DNA of 53,331 bases from Nanobdellota archaeon (GTDB taxonomy: Archaea; Nanoarchaeota; Nanoarchaeia; Parvarchaeales; Parvarchaeaceae). Shown here piece after piece: positions 15,040 through 23,577 of this stretch. The DNA is taken from the NCBI GenBank assembly GCA_021796445.1, contig JAKACB010000004.1, forward strand, positions 1-53,331. The letters are read 5' to 3'. A program made the translations under genes and the position numbers. The first letter of the stretch is position 1. Each line of letters starts with the position of its first letter. The notes beneath the pieces are model-generated. The model was not told the origin of the DNA. It searched no databases and saw only the letters and a list, made by a program, of their open reading frames with translations.

Positions 15040-16347
15040 TCAGTCTTCCTTAAAATAACTGCGTTTGAATTTGTTCCTCTTGAATCCTGAATAATGTCTG
15101 TCGTCTTTATTACTGCCAAACTCTTTTCTATAAGGTTTATTTCTACTGAAACCCCTGTTTGGATTGAAATTACTTCTTCTTAATGCACTTTCAATATCAT
15201 GTCTAGAATCTCCTTTATAAAGCTCATTTATCTTTTCTCTATAACTTGAAAGATTAAATTCTATGTAAGAAAGCTTTATCTTAGCGTAATTTTCTATCTC
15301 GTAAACTAAATATTTTTCCGAATGAGTGAATATTGTAAAAGCCCTCCCGCTTTTTCCCATTCTTGCGCTTCTACCTACTCTGTGAACATACGCCTTTGGA
15401 TCGGTCTCAGCGTCAAAATTTATTATATCAGAAACATTATCTATATCCAATCCACGCGAAGCTACGTTTGTGGCTATAAGCATGTTTATGTTCTCTTTAA
15501 ACATATTTAGAGAGTGTTCTCTTCTATTCTGGCTTAACCCCCCATGCATCAAAACGGCTTTTATGTCCATATTCTGCATCATTGAATGTATTCTTTCAGC
15601 GTTTCTCTGCGTTTTACAGAATATTATAGCTTTTTCCGGTTTCTTCTCATCTAGATATGCAAGCAATGTTGCAAATTTATCACTTCCATTTGCGATAGAA
15701 TAAAAATGCTGTATTGTGCTTACAGTAACTTCCCCCGCATTTATATTCACATTTATAGGACTGTTAGTATAGTTTAATGTTATATGTTTTATTTCTTCTG
15801 GAATTGTTGCAGAAAAGAACATTGTCTGTCTCTTCTTGGGTAGTTTTGATAATATATATTTTATGTCATCTATGAAGCCCATATCCAGCATGATGTCTAC
15901 TTCATCCAAAACAAGAAATCTTATTGAAGTGGTAAGCAACTCTCCCCTTTTCATTAGATCTATTATTCTTCCAGGGGTTCCTATGATTATATTTGCCCCG
16001 TTTCGTATTTCTCTTATCTGATAATTTATTGAAGCTCCGCCGTAAATCGTAACTGCCTTTATTTGAAGATGCTTCCCAATGTCCCTTACAACATCTGTTA
16101 CCTGCAGTGCAAGCTCTCTAGTCGGAGTTATTATCATCGCAGCCTGTTTTTCACTTTTTTCTAAGCCGTTTAATATGGGTATAACAAAAGCAGCAGTTTT
16201 TCCGCTTCCAGTTTTGGATTTTACAACTACATCTTTGCCTTCCAATTCAAGTGGAATGGCCTGTTTTTGCACGTCAGTAGGTTCATCAAACTTCATTTCA
16301 TGCAATGCAGTTAATATCTCTTTTCTTAAATTCATCGAATCAAACAT
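15040..16347 (-). CDS. DEAD-box RNA helicase (DEVD variant)
   Basis: A 435-residue protein with the standard two RecA-like domains. The Q motif region (FDEPTDVQKQAIP) is followed by Walker A KSKTGSGKT (43-51) and TPTRELALQ. Motif II reads DEVD instead of DEAD. FSATIPEEI is motif III, and ASRGLDIDNVSDIINFD with HRVGRSARMGKSG forms motifs V and VI. The C-terminal 45 residues are basic and rich in Arg, Phe and Gly/Asn (SRNKPYRKEFG...FKRSYFKED), as RNA-binding tails often are. It probably unwinds structured RNA during ribosome assembly or cold response. It is divergent from a methyltransferase gene. Confidence 0.93.
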   Translation of the reverse strand: MFDSMNLRKEILTALHEMKFDEPTDVQKQAIPLELEGKDVVVKSKTGSGKTAAFVIPILNGLEKSEKQAAMIITPTRELALQVTDVVRDIGKHLQIKAVTIYGGASINYQIREIRNGANIIIGTPGRIIDLMKRGELLTTSIRFLVLDEVDIMLDMGFIDDIKYILSKLPKKRQTMFFSATIPEEIKHITLNYTNSPINVNINAGEVTVSTIQHFYSIANGSDKFATLLAYLDEKKPEKAIIFCKTQRNAERIHSMMQNMDIKAVLMHGGLSQNRREHSLNMFKENINMLIATNVASRGLDIDNVSDIINFDAETDPKAYVHRVGRSARMGKSGRAFTIFTHSEKYLVYEIENYAKIKLSYIEFNLSSYREKINELYKGDSRHDIESALRRSNFNPNRGFSRNKPYRKEFGSNKDDRHYSGFKRNKFKRSYFKED

Positions 16348-16390
16348 ATCTATTTACAGTTTTATATTACTCTTTTGATATAAATACACT

Positions 16391-17146
16391 ATGTACAAAG
16401 GTAACGGCGAAAAAATCATAAAAGAATGGTGGGATTCAGCTTCTGAGTATTATCAAAAGGAAATTTCTGCAGATAAGATGATCGATGTTGAATACGGCCC
16501 TTTTGGCTCAAATGAAGAAAAATTGAAATTGCTTGGAAAAATATCTAATAAAAAAGTCCTAGAATTGGGATGTGGAGGTGGACAGGTATCAATAGCTTTG
16601 GCAAAGAAAAGAGCGATATGTACTGGGATAGATATTTCATATAAACAGATAGAATTTGCAAGGAAGAATGCTAAAGGGGAAGGAGTAAATGTTGAATTTA
16701 TCGAGCTCCCTTTTTCAAATATAGACAAGTTAAAACCTAGAAAATTTAATGTAGTAATCTCAATAATGGCACTTCAATACTGTACTAATCTCAATGCTTT
16801 ACTAAAAAATGTCAGAAATTTACTTGTAAAGAATGGTATTCTTGTCTTTAGCATAGAGCATCCGTTTTATCTGCTTATAGACCCGAAGGACATGAAAATA
16901 AAGGAAAGCTACTTTAATTCCGGTCTGAAAATTAAAAAAGAGAAATGGCCCGATAAAAGTACCCATTACTTTGCTTATTACGAAAGGAAAATAAGCGATA
17001 TTGTAAATCTTATAATGGACTCTGGTTTAAAGCTTGAAAGGATAATAGAGCCATTTGACACACAGGATAAAATATGGGGTATAGGTTACAGGAGGGCACT
17101 TGTAAACAAGATTGCACCTACTATTATATTCAAATGCAGGAAATAA
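16391..17146 (+). CDS. SAM-dependent methyltransferase, class I
   Basis: A 251-residue Rossmann-fold enzyme. KKVLELGCGGGQVSIALAK is motif I, GIDISYKQIEFARKNA motif II, FNVVISIMALQYCTN motif III and NGILVFSIEHPFYLL motif IV. The N-terminal WWDSASEYYQKEIS and the late SDIVNLIMDSGLKLERIIEP resemble the UbiE/Methyltransf_11 group that acts on small molecules. The substrate is unknown. The C-terminus ends in a hydrophobic stretch with FKCRK. It is divergent from the DEAD-box helicase gene and sits 42 bases upstream of the Lhr helicase, with a TATA-like sequence near the gap. Confidence 0.88.
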   Translation: MYKGNGEKIIKEWWDSASEYYQKEISADKMIDVEYGPFGSNEEKLKLLGKISNKKVLELGCGGGQVSIALAKKRAICTGIDISYKQIEFARKNAKGEGVNVEFIELPFSNIDKLKPRKFNVVISIMALQYCTNLNALLKNVRNLLVKNGILVFSIEHPFYLLIDPKDMKIKESYFNSGLKIKKEKWPDKSTHYFAYYERKISDIVNLIMDSGLKLERIIEPFDTQDKIWGIGYRRALVNKIAPTIIFKCRK

Positions 17147-17188
17147 GCTATAATAAAAATTAAATACTGTAGCCCTCTTATAAAAAGG

Positions 17189-19825
17189 ATGATAACAATA
17201 CTGAACAAGCAATACTCTGATGAAAGCAATCTTAATACCTTGAATCCAATTGTGAGAAAATGGTTTATTTCAAGGTTTAAAGAGTTGACTCCCCCGCAGA
17301 AGTTCTCTTTTAATGTAATAAAAAATAGAAAAAATGTGCTGATAACTGCACCGACTGGGAGCGGGAAAACTCTCTCCGCCTTTATACCTATAATAAACAA
17401 ATTAGTGGATCTTTCAATTGACGATAAACTAAACGATGAAATAAAGTGCCTTTATATCTCCCCATTAAGAGCACTGAACAACGATATCTACAAAAACATT
17501 ATTTTACCAATTGAGGATCTGTACAAAAGTTTGGAATTAATCGATAAAAAGAAAGTAACTATAGGCGTTAGGACTGGCGACACTCCGCAAAACGAACGTA
17601 GGAAACAATTTGTTCACCCGCCAAACATATTCGTTACCACACCAGAATCCCTTGCAATAATGTTGAATTCCCCAAAATTCATACAGAAATTTGCCAATTT
17701 AGAGTATGTAATAGTTGATGAGTTGCATGAGCTTGCAAACAGTAAAAGAGGTTCGCACCTTACCGTTTCCCTAGAAAGATTATCAGACTCAATAAAGCAT
17801 GATTTTATAAGGATAGGTTTAAGTGCTACGATATATCCTTTGGATAAGGCAGCAAGCTTTCTTGTAGGCACAAAAAGAAGCTGTGTTGTAGTGGATGCGT
17901 CGTGGAGCAAGAAAATAAACGCAAAAGTTATATCTCCAGTTAAAGATCTTATATATTCAAATGAATCTGAAATAGATGGGTCAATGTATAAGATAATTAA
18001 TAATATAATAAAAAAGAACAGAACTACACTTATATTTACAAACACAAGAAGCGGCACGGAAAGACTGGTTTTTAACCTTAAAAGAAGGTTCGGCTATACT
18101 GACGAGGAGGTATCTGCGCACCATGGCTCTCTTTCTAAGGATGAAAGGTTTTCAGTTGAAGAAAAATTAAAGAATGGAAAACTGAAATGTGTGGTTTCCT
18201 CAACTAGTTTGGAACTGGGAATAGATATAGGCAGCATAGATAACGTTATACAGATAAACTCTCCAAAAAGCATAACAAGAGCACTGCAAAGGATAGGGAG
18301 AAGCGGGCATGGTTTTAAGGACACAGCAAATGGCGATTTGATAATAAATAACAGAGATGACTTAGTAGAATGTACTGTCATGCTTTACGATGGATTAAGA
18401 AGAAAATTGGATTCGTTCACAATGCCTGAAAGTCCGTTGGATGTACTAGCTCAGCATATAGTGGGAATGGGCCTAAACAAAATATGGGACATTGACGAAG
18501 CATATTCGTTGATAAAGAATGCTTACCCATTTAGAAGTCTAGATAAAAAAGATTTTATTGGGCTTATAAAATACCTTGCAGGAGAGTACGTTCCATTGCG
18601 TGAAAGGTCCGTTTATGGAAAAATCTGGTTTGACAGCAGCTCAAACAAGTTCGGGAAAAGGGGAAGACTTACCAGACTTATATATTATACAAATATAGGA
18701 ACCATACCTGATGAAGTTGCAATAAATGTTTATATCTTGGGTACAAAGAAAAAAATAGGCAATATAGAAGAGGAGTTCCTCGAAAAACTGAAAAAAGGGG
18801 ATGTTTTTGTATTGGGCGGGAAAGTCTATAAATTCCAAAGGTCCAGTGCTGCGGACTGCTTTGTTTTGCCAGCAATTGGAGAAAAACCGAATATCCCGCC
18901 ATGGTTTTCTGAGCAGCTTCCACTAAGCTATGAGCTGGCACTGGACATAGGCAAATTTAGAAGGGAGTTTTCATCAATTATAAGCAGGCTTCCAAGGGAA
19001 AGATTTGTTTATAAAAACCAGAAAAATATGCCGGAAAAAGCAAGTAAGTACCTTGCTTCAATGCCTGCTGATAAAAATTCAATAGCTTCAATATATGAGT
19101 ACATAAAAGAGCAGGTGTATTTCACAAATAAAGTGCCGTCTGATAAGCTTATTCTAATAGAAAGAACAAGATACAATGAAAAAGAGTACACAATATTCCA
19201 CTCTTTATTTGGCAGGAAGGTCAATGATGCGTTATCAAGGGTTTTTGCATTTATTTTAAGCGATAGACTAGCAGAGGCAGTCGGTTTGATGATAAATGAC
19301 AATGGGTTTGCATTGGTTTCAAATGAAAGAATTAATAGCGCTGTTATTAAAAGTGTTATAGACTCGGCTTCTAAATCAGATATACAGAAAATAATAACAG
19401 AGAACATAAAAAGAACAGAGATATTAAGAAGGAGGTTTAGGCATGCGGCAGCCAGAGGCCTTATGATACTTAGGAATTACAAAGGGCATAGAATAAGAGT
19501 AGAAAGACAGCAGATAAACGCACAGGCTTTATTGAGAATAGTAAGTGAGATGGATGAGAACTTTCCAATATTAAAAGAAGCTTACAGGGAAATAGAGGAG
19601 GATATAATGGATATAGGAAATGCCTCTAATATATTAAAAGCGATAAAAAACAAGAAGATAAAGTATTCAATAATAGATACCTCTGTACCTTCTCCTTTTT
19701 CGCATAGCCTTATAACAATTGGAGAAAGTGATGTGATTTCAATAAAAAACAAGAAAGAATATGTTAGACTATTACACAAATTAGTATTGGAAAAAATAGA
19801 GGGGAATCAAAATGCAAATAAATGA
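17189..19825 (+). CDS. lhr: Lhr-type large superfamily 2 helicase
   Basis: An 878-residue protein matching Lhr-core. TPPQKFSF is the Q-like motif and APTGSGKT (54-61) Walker A. LYISPLRALNND follows, and VDELHEL is a DELH motif II with GLSATIYPL as motif III. TLIFTNTRSGTERLV, HHGSLSKDER, ATSLELGID-type residues (SSTSLELGIDIGSID) and ALQRIGRSGHG complete domain 2. A winged-helix and C-terminal Lhr domain fill residues about 430-860 (PESPLDVLAQHIVGM is the typical junction). Archaeal Lhr proteins are implicated in replication and repair with 3'-5' DNA translocation. It overlaps the phosphoesterase gene by 14 bases. Confidence 0.95.
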   Translation: MITILNKQYSDESNLNTLNPIVRKWFISRFKELTPPQKFSFNVIKNRKNVLITAPTGSGKTLSAFIPIINKLVDLSIDDKLNDEIKCLYISPLRALNNDIYKNIILPIEDLYKSLELIDKKKVTIGVRTGDTPQNERRKQFVHPPNIFVTTPESLAIMLNSPKFIQKFANLEYVIVDELHELANSKRGSHLTVSLERLSDSIKHDFIRIGLSATIYPLDKAASFLVGTKRSCVVVDASWSKKINAKVISPVKDLIYSNESEIDGSMYKIINNIIKKNRTTLIFTNTRSGTERLVFNLKRRFGYTDEEVSAHHGSLSKDERFSVEEKLKNGKLKCVVSSTSLELGIDIGSIDNVIQINSPKSITRALQRIGRSGHGFKDTANGDLIINNRDDLVECTVMLYDGLRRKLDSFTMPESPLDVLAQHIVGMGLNKIWDIDEAYSLIKNAYPFRSLDKKDFIGLIKYLAGEYVPLRERSVYGKIWFDSSSNKFGKRGRLTRLIYYTNIGTIPDEVAINVYILGTKKKIGNIEEEFLEKLKKGDVFVLGGKVYKFQRSSAADCFVLPAIGEKPNIPPWFSEQLPLSYELALDIGKFRREFSSIISRLPRERFVYKNQKNMPEKASKYLASMPADKNSIASIYEYIKEQVYFTNKVPSDKLILIERTRYNEKEYTIFHSLFGRKVNDALSRVFAFILSDRLAEAVGLMINDNGFALVSNERINSAVIKSVIDSASKSDIQKIITENIKRTEILRRRFRHAAARGLMILRNYKGHRIRVERQQINAQALLRIVSEMDENFPILKEAYREIEEDIMDIGNASNILKAIKNKKIKYSIIDTSVPSPFSHSLITIGESDVISIKNKKEYVRLLHKLVLEKIEGNQNANK

Positions 19826-20555
19826 ATCGATAGAGCTTTTAGAAGGCATGCCGATTGCTTATATCCGACCTCTTAACTCACTTATAATATCAGATGCTCA
19901 TTTAGGTTATGAAGGCCAGATGTCAGCAGCCGGGACATTGATACCAAGCAGAAACCTGCAGTTTATAGAGGATATAATAAGAAAAGCTGCAATGGCTACA
20001 GGAGCAGACAGACTTATAGTAACCGGGGATTTAAAGAACGATTTTTCAGACTTAAAGTACTATGAAAAAAAGGAAGTGGGGGAACTTATAGAGTTCTGCA
20101 AAAGTCTATCCATAAAACTGCTTTTGATAAAGGGAAACCATGACAATTACCTTGACAGAATAAAAAACAGTTATGATGTGGAAATAATAAAGGATTATCT
20201 GCTTGAGAAAAGCTTTTACATTGCACACGGGGATGAACTTCCAAAATGTGAAGCCGAAACCTATATAATTGGCCATGAACATCCAAGTATAATAATATAT
20301 AGGTACATTGGAAAAGGCGAGAAAATGAAGGCCTTTCTTTATGGTAATACAAAAGATGGAAAAAAGTTGCTGGTTTTGCCTGCTTGCAGCATATTTGCGC
20401 CGGGTAGCAACATAAATGAGGAAAAAAAGGAAGATATTCTCTCTCCTTTTTTAAAAGAAATGTGCGATGTTAATGAGTTAAATGCAATCTGTATATCAGA
20501 TGGAGAAAACCTAAATTTTGGAAAAATAAAGGACTTGAGGGATATAGTAGTCTAA
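19812..20555 (+). CDS. Lhr-associated metallophosphoesterase (ICC-like)
   Basis: A 247-residue calcineurin-like enzyme with all five metal motifs: SDAHLG, VTGDLKND, KGNHDNY, IAHGDE and GHEHPS. The first 25 residues form a strand-rich lead-in, as in the archaeal helicase-associated family. It overlaps the Lhr gene by 14 bases. The same Lhr plus phosphoesterase neighbourhood is widespread in archaea and, with a ligase, in bacteria. It probably processes DNA or nucleotide ends in the same repair pathway. The C-terminal 60 residues (KEDILSPFLKEM...) pack on the core. It converges on the nitrilase gene with a four-base stop overlap. Confidence 0.92.
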   Translation: MQINESIELLEGMPIAYIRPLNSLIISDAHLGYEGQMSAAGTLIPSRNLQFIEDIIRKAAMATGADRLIVTGDLKNDFSDLKYYEKKEVGELIEFCKSLSIKLLLIKGNHDNYLDRIKNSYDVEIIKDYLLEKSFYIAHGDELPKCEAETYIIGHEHPSIIIYRYIGKGEKMKAFLYGNTKDGKKLLVLPACSIFAPGSNINEEKKEDILSPFLKEMCDVNELNAICISDGENLNFGKIKDLRDIVV

Positions 20556-21349
20556 TCATTAATAATCAGGCGATATACACTTAGATTTCGATGTCTCGAA
20601 TGCGGAGAAACAAATTCGAATGGCATTTTTTTATTGTTATTTTTCATTACTTGGTAATTAATGTCCTTTTTTTTAAATAAGGATATAAAATCTGTAAGGT
20701 CTATACTTAAATCGGGATCATAATTTTCATTTGTTCTTATAACATAGGTTTTCCTCCCTTTTGGGACGCCATCAGAGCATATAAGATATCCTCCTTTTTT
20801 CACTGCTAGATTTGTTACTCTTATCCCGCTGGAAACAAGTATCTGCAAGTCAAGGCCTTTTTTTCCTTGTCGGTATAATGTACCAGAATCTGCGCATATC
20901 TCTAAGCCTATTTTAAGTTTTTTCCATTCAAAGTCATTAGCTATAGAATAATCTCTACCGATAAGTTCATAAGTCCCATCATTAAAAAAAGAGGTTCCTC
21001 CATCGCTCGCTTTTATCGTTGAAAATATCACATTTCCATCATAAATTACGGGCAGAAAGTTGTACATTTTCATGTTTTTTGTGTATATTACTGCCGTTCC
21101 TGCTATAGTAAGTTCGTTTGTTCCTTTTGTTGCGTTTTTCAGTCTGTAAAACACTTCTTCCAATTCCTTATAAGAATAGGCGGTTTCGAGATTAGACTGG
21201 TTATCCATAAGACTCCATTCCGGCCCGATTATTATATCCAAATCTAATTGCCGCGCCTTTTCAAGTACATCTAGTGTTTTTTCCAGGCTGGAATAACGTG
21301 GTTTGTTTGTATTTATGTCTATTACTCCTACCGTTAATAGCTTTGACAT
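20552..21349 (-). CDS. Nitrilase-superfamily protein, diverged (copy 1)
   Basis: A 265-residue carbon-nitrogen hydrolase fold. IIIGPEWSLMD places the catalytic glutamate at E44, STIKASDGG the lysine at K113 and GLEICADSG the nucleophilic cysteine at C152, so the E-K-C triad appears complete. The surrounding residues differ from classic amidases, which usually read KxHLF around the lysine. It shares GPEWS, AGTA, EICAD(S/A)G and LDLQILVSSG-type blocks with the protein at 32494. These two form a family of their own, with substrate unknown. A C-terminal segment (PHSRHRNLSVY) is basic. It stands alone between the Lhr operon and the transposon remnant. Confidence 0.8.
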   Translation of the reverse strand: MSKLLTVGVIDINTNKPRYSSLEKTLDVLEKARQLDLDIIIGPEWSLMDNQSNLETAYSYKELEEVFYRLKNATKGTNELTIAGTAVIYTKNMKMYNFLPVIYDGNVIFSTIKASDGGTSFFNDGTYELIGRDYSIANDFEWKKLKIGLEICADSGTLYRQGKKGLDLQILVSSGIRVTNLAVKKGGYLICSDGVPKGRKTYVIRTNENYDPDLSIDLTDFISLFKKKDINYQVMKNNNKKMPFEFVSPHSRHRNLSVYRLIIND

Positions 21350-21420
21350 ATTTAATTTAGAATTTAGCCACTATTAATACATTTAGTATTACTTATGTTT
21401 CTGAATAGAGTATGTTTATC

Positions 21421-21742
21421 AAAGGTGAGCGGGAAAACCACGCTCTTTAGAGGTAGAATGAAAGCGAACTAGAAGAATGGAAAACATAAATAGCAGAAGA
21501 GGTAGAATAACAATATGTTGACAGCATACAAATTCAGGTTGTACCCAAATGATGAACAGAAAGAAATGTTCTCCAAATACTTCGGCTGCACTAGAATAGT
21601 GCGGAATAAAGCATTGGAGTTGAGAGAAAGCTATTACAAAGAGCATAAAAACGATAAGCAAAAGAAGGGATTAAACTATGAGAAAGCTTAGACTTCTGAT
21701 AGGAGCTGAAAGCCCACTCTCTTTAGAGGCGGGAGGATGTCA
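21421..21742 (+). mobile_element. Decayed IS200/IS605-type (TnpB-only) element
   Basis: A remnant of about 320 bases with a 58-residue TnpB N-terminus (21515-21691) between two related end segments. The block CTCTTTAGAGG occurs at 21443-21453 and again at 21719-21729. The second copy lies in GAAAGCCCACTCTCTTTAGAGG followed by CGGGAGGATGTCAC, the layout I know from the right ends of archaeal IS605-group TnpB elements, where the 3' end of the omega (reRNA) guide RNA lies. Most of the gene is missing, so the element cannot encode its own nuclease. It ends about 10 bases before the dehydrogenase start codon. Exact ends are uncertain. Confidence 0.72.
21515..21691 (+). pseudogene. tnpB: Truncated tnpB, N-terminal 58 residues
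   Basis: ATG 21515 opens a 58-residue frame beginning MLTAYKFRLYPNDEQKEMF, continuing KYFGCTRIVRNKALELRESY and ending at TAG 21689-21691. The YKFRLYPxxEQ start and the (W/G)CxRxVxNKAL segment are the beginning of OrfB/TnpB transposon nucleases, which normally run to about 370-430 residues. The RuvC and zinc-finger domains are absent, so it is a remnant created by an internal deletion or by decay. Confidence 0.88.
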
Positions 21743-21751
21743 CCATTAATT

Positions 21752-23056
21752 ATGTCAGACAAAATAATAGTAATAGGTGCGGGTGCAACAGGTTCTTTCA
21801 TTACACACGATTTGGCTAGCCGCGGATTTGATGTTACAGTTATAGAAAAAGGCAATATTATTGGAGGAACAAGCGGAAAATTCCATGGAATGCTTCATAG
21901 CGGAGCAAGATATGCGATGAATGATGTTAAGGCCGCCCAAGAAAGTATAATAGATAATAAAGTTATTTCAGAGATAGCTTCATTCTGTATAGAAAATACC
22001 GGCGGTTTATTTGTAGCTTTGAATGATCAAGATCTTTCTTTTCAAAGCAAATTCGAAAATGGATGCAAACAGTCTAATATCCCTATAGAGTCTATAAATG
22101 TAGAATCTGCTCTTAAAGAGGAGCCTTTTCTTAACAATTCAGTAAAAGCAGTTTATAGAGTACCTGATAAGGTAATAAACTCATTTAGATTTATAACAAG
22201 TTTATTGCTGACTGCAAAAAGGGAGTCGGCAAAGATTATTTTAAATACGGAAGTGGTGGATTTCATAAAGGAAGGAAATAACATAAAAGGCGTTAAAATA
22301 AAAAACAACAATACCGGGGAAACCAGCGAATTAAAAGCAGATTTGGTTGTAAATGCAAGTGGGGCATGGGCATCAAAACTTATAGACGAAAAATTGGGAA
22401 TAAAAAGCATAGAGATGATACTTTCAGCAGGCACAATGGCAGTCATAAACAGAAGGTTCACAAAACACATAATAAATAGGCTTAGGGAGCCATCAGATGG
22501 CGATATAGTTGTGCCATTTTTCAATGATTCGATTATAGGAACCACGGCCTTTATTGTTGATGATCCGCAGAAATTTGACATCGACAAAGAGGATATAAGC
22601 TTTCTACAGAAAGCCGGCAGCGAAATGTTGCCTATTCTCGCAAATTATCCGGTTTCTAGGCACTATGCGGGTGTAAGACCGTTAATAGCTGTAGGAGAAA
22701 ACGATGACAGTAGAAAAGCAAGCAGAGATTTCAAGATATTCGATCATTCCGTTACAGATAATGTCAATGGAATGATAAGCATAGTTGGTGGCAAATTGAG
22801 CACTGCAAGGATAATGGCAAAGGAAATAGGCGATTTTATAGGAAATAAACTAGGCAATAAAACCGAATCAAAGACTGATAAGATAAAGCTTTACTGGCCA
22901 CAGGTGAACAGCGAAAACATCGATGAAATGGCAAAGTCTTTGTCATTGGACAAAAACTTTCTTTCTGAGATGTTAAACGAATCAGCGGGCAAAACATATT
23001 CTGACATGTATTTGAATGCAATGGATTTATTGTATTCAAGGAGGTTATTTAAATGA
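21752..23056 (+). CDS. glpA: FAD-dependent glycerol-3-phosphate dehydrogenase, GlpA/GlpD-like
   Basis: The start is set at ATG 21752 (MSDKIIVIGAGATGSF). An ATG 15 bases earlier lies in the end of the transposon remnant and is an unlikely start. The 434-residue product has the FAD dinucleotide motif GAGATG at 9-14, GTSGKFHGMLHSGARY (the DAO/GlpA histidine region) and VVNASGAWA with GVRPLIAVG. VGGKLSTARIMA is the typical C-terminal FAD contact of GlpA. It lacks the C-terminal BFD-like iron-sulfur domain of long GlpA forms. It oxidises glycerol-3-phosphate to dihydroxyacetone phosphate, following glycerol kinase at 11398. The electron acceptor is unknown. Confidence 0.88.
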   Translation: MSDKIIVIGAGATGSFITHDLASRGFDVTVIEKGNIIGGTSGKFHGMLHSGARYAMNDVKAAQESIIDNKVISEIASFCIENTGGLFVALNDQDLSFQSKFENGCKQSNIPIESINVESALKEEPFLNNSVKAVYRVPDKVINSFRFITSLLLTAKRESAKIILNTEVVDFIKEGNNIKGVKIKNNNTGETSELKADLVVNASGAWASKLIDEKLGIKSIEMILSAGTMAVINRRFTKHIINRLREPSDGDIVVPFFNDSIIGTTAFIVDDPQKFDIDKEDISFLQKAGSEMLPILANYPVSRHYAGVRPLIAVGENDDSRKASRDFKIFDHSVTDNVNGMISIVGGKLSTARIMAKEIGDFIGNKLGNKTESKTDKIKLYWPQVNSENIDEMAKSLSLDKNFLSEMLNESAGKTYSDMYLNAMDLLYSRRLFK

Positions 23057-23057
23057 T

Positions 23058-23522
23058 ATGGAAATTAAAGGGAATTTTACAGTAAATTATAACATTGAAA
23101 AGGTTTGGGATATAATCGCAGATGCAAATAAATTTTCGAAATGTCTGCCTAATATCGTTTCTACAGAAGTGAATGGAGATAATTTTCAACTGCAGTTCAA
23201 GGCAGATGCAAAAAAATATACCTCAAGGTTCCTTGGTGCCAGTTATCTTTCGAATCTTAACATTAAGTTTTCTGCGCAATTAAAAGAAAAACAGGAAAAC
23301 AAGCATATACTAATACAAGGAGAAGGCTCTACTATAGGTTTGAGGTTTTCTCTTGCTATCTACATCGATACAATTGCACAGGACTCTTCTACTAAAATAG
23401 ACTGGAAGGCTGAAATAGAGCTTGGCAGGATGGCAAAACTTTTTGGAGAGGATGTTATAAATCAGGCGGTAACAGATATAGTAAATCAGACAATAGATAA
23501 CCTAAAGAATATTCTTAAATAA
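23058..23522 (+). CDS. CoxG-like SRPBCC-fold protein
   Basis: ATG 23058 follows the dehydrogenase stop by two bases, with GAGGT at 23041-23045 upstream. The 154-residue protein has the CoxG pattern: IKGNFTVNYNIEKVWDIIADANKFSKCLPN at the start, a mixed beta sheet with a hydrophobic cavity, and a long C-terminal helix (INQAVTDIVNQTIDNLKNIL). CoxG proteins bind hydrophobic ligands such as quinones and help deliver electrons to or from membrane dehydrogenases. Its place immediately behind an FAD-dependent dehydrogenase suggests a quinone- or membrane-docking role for glycerol-3-phosphate oxidation. That role is inference. Confidence 0.82.
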   Translation: MEIKGNFTVNYNIEKVWDIIADANKFSKCLPNIVSTEVNGDNFQLQFKADAKKYTSRFLGASYLSNLNIKFSAQLKEKQENKHILIQGEGSTIGLRFSLAIYIDTIAQDSSTKIDWKAEIELGRMAKLFGEDVINQAVTDIVNQTIDNLKNILK

Positions 23523-23577
23523 TTTTAATTAGTAGTATCATTTATATATTTAGGACCTTTGAATATCAATATACCTT

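Noticed and set aside
19009..19407. Long open frames on the minus strand inside lhr and other genes
   Set aside because: They are antisense shadows of conserved coding sequences with no promoter or family support.
21737..21751. Upstream ATG for the glycerol-3-phosphate dehydrogenase
   Set aside because: It lies inside the transposon right end (GGAGGATGTCAC), and the FAD motif starts normally from ATG 21752.
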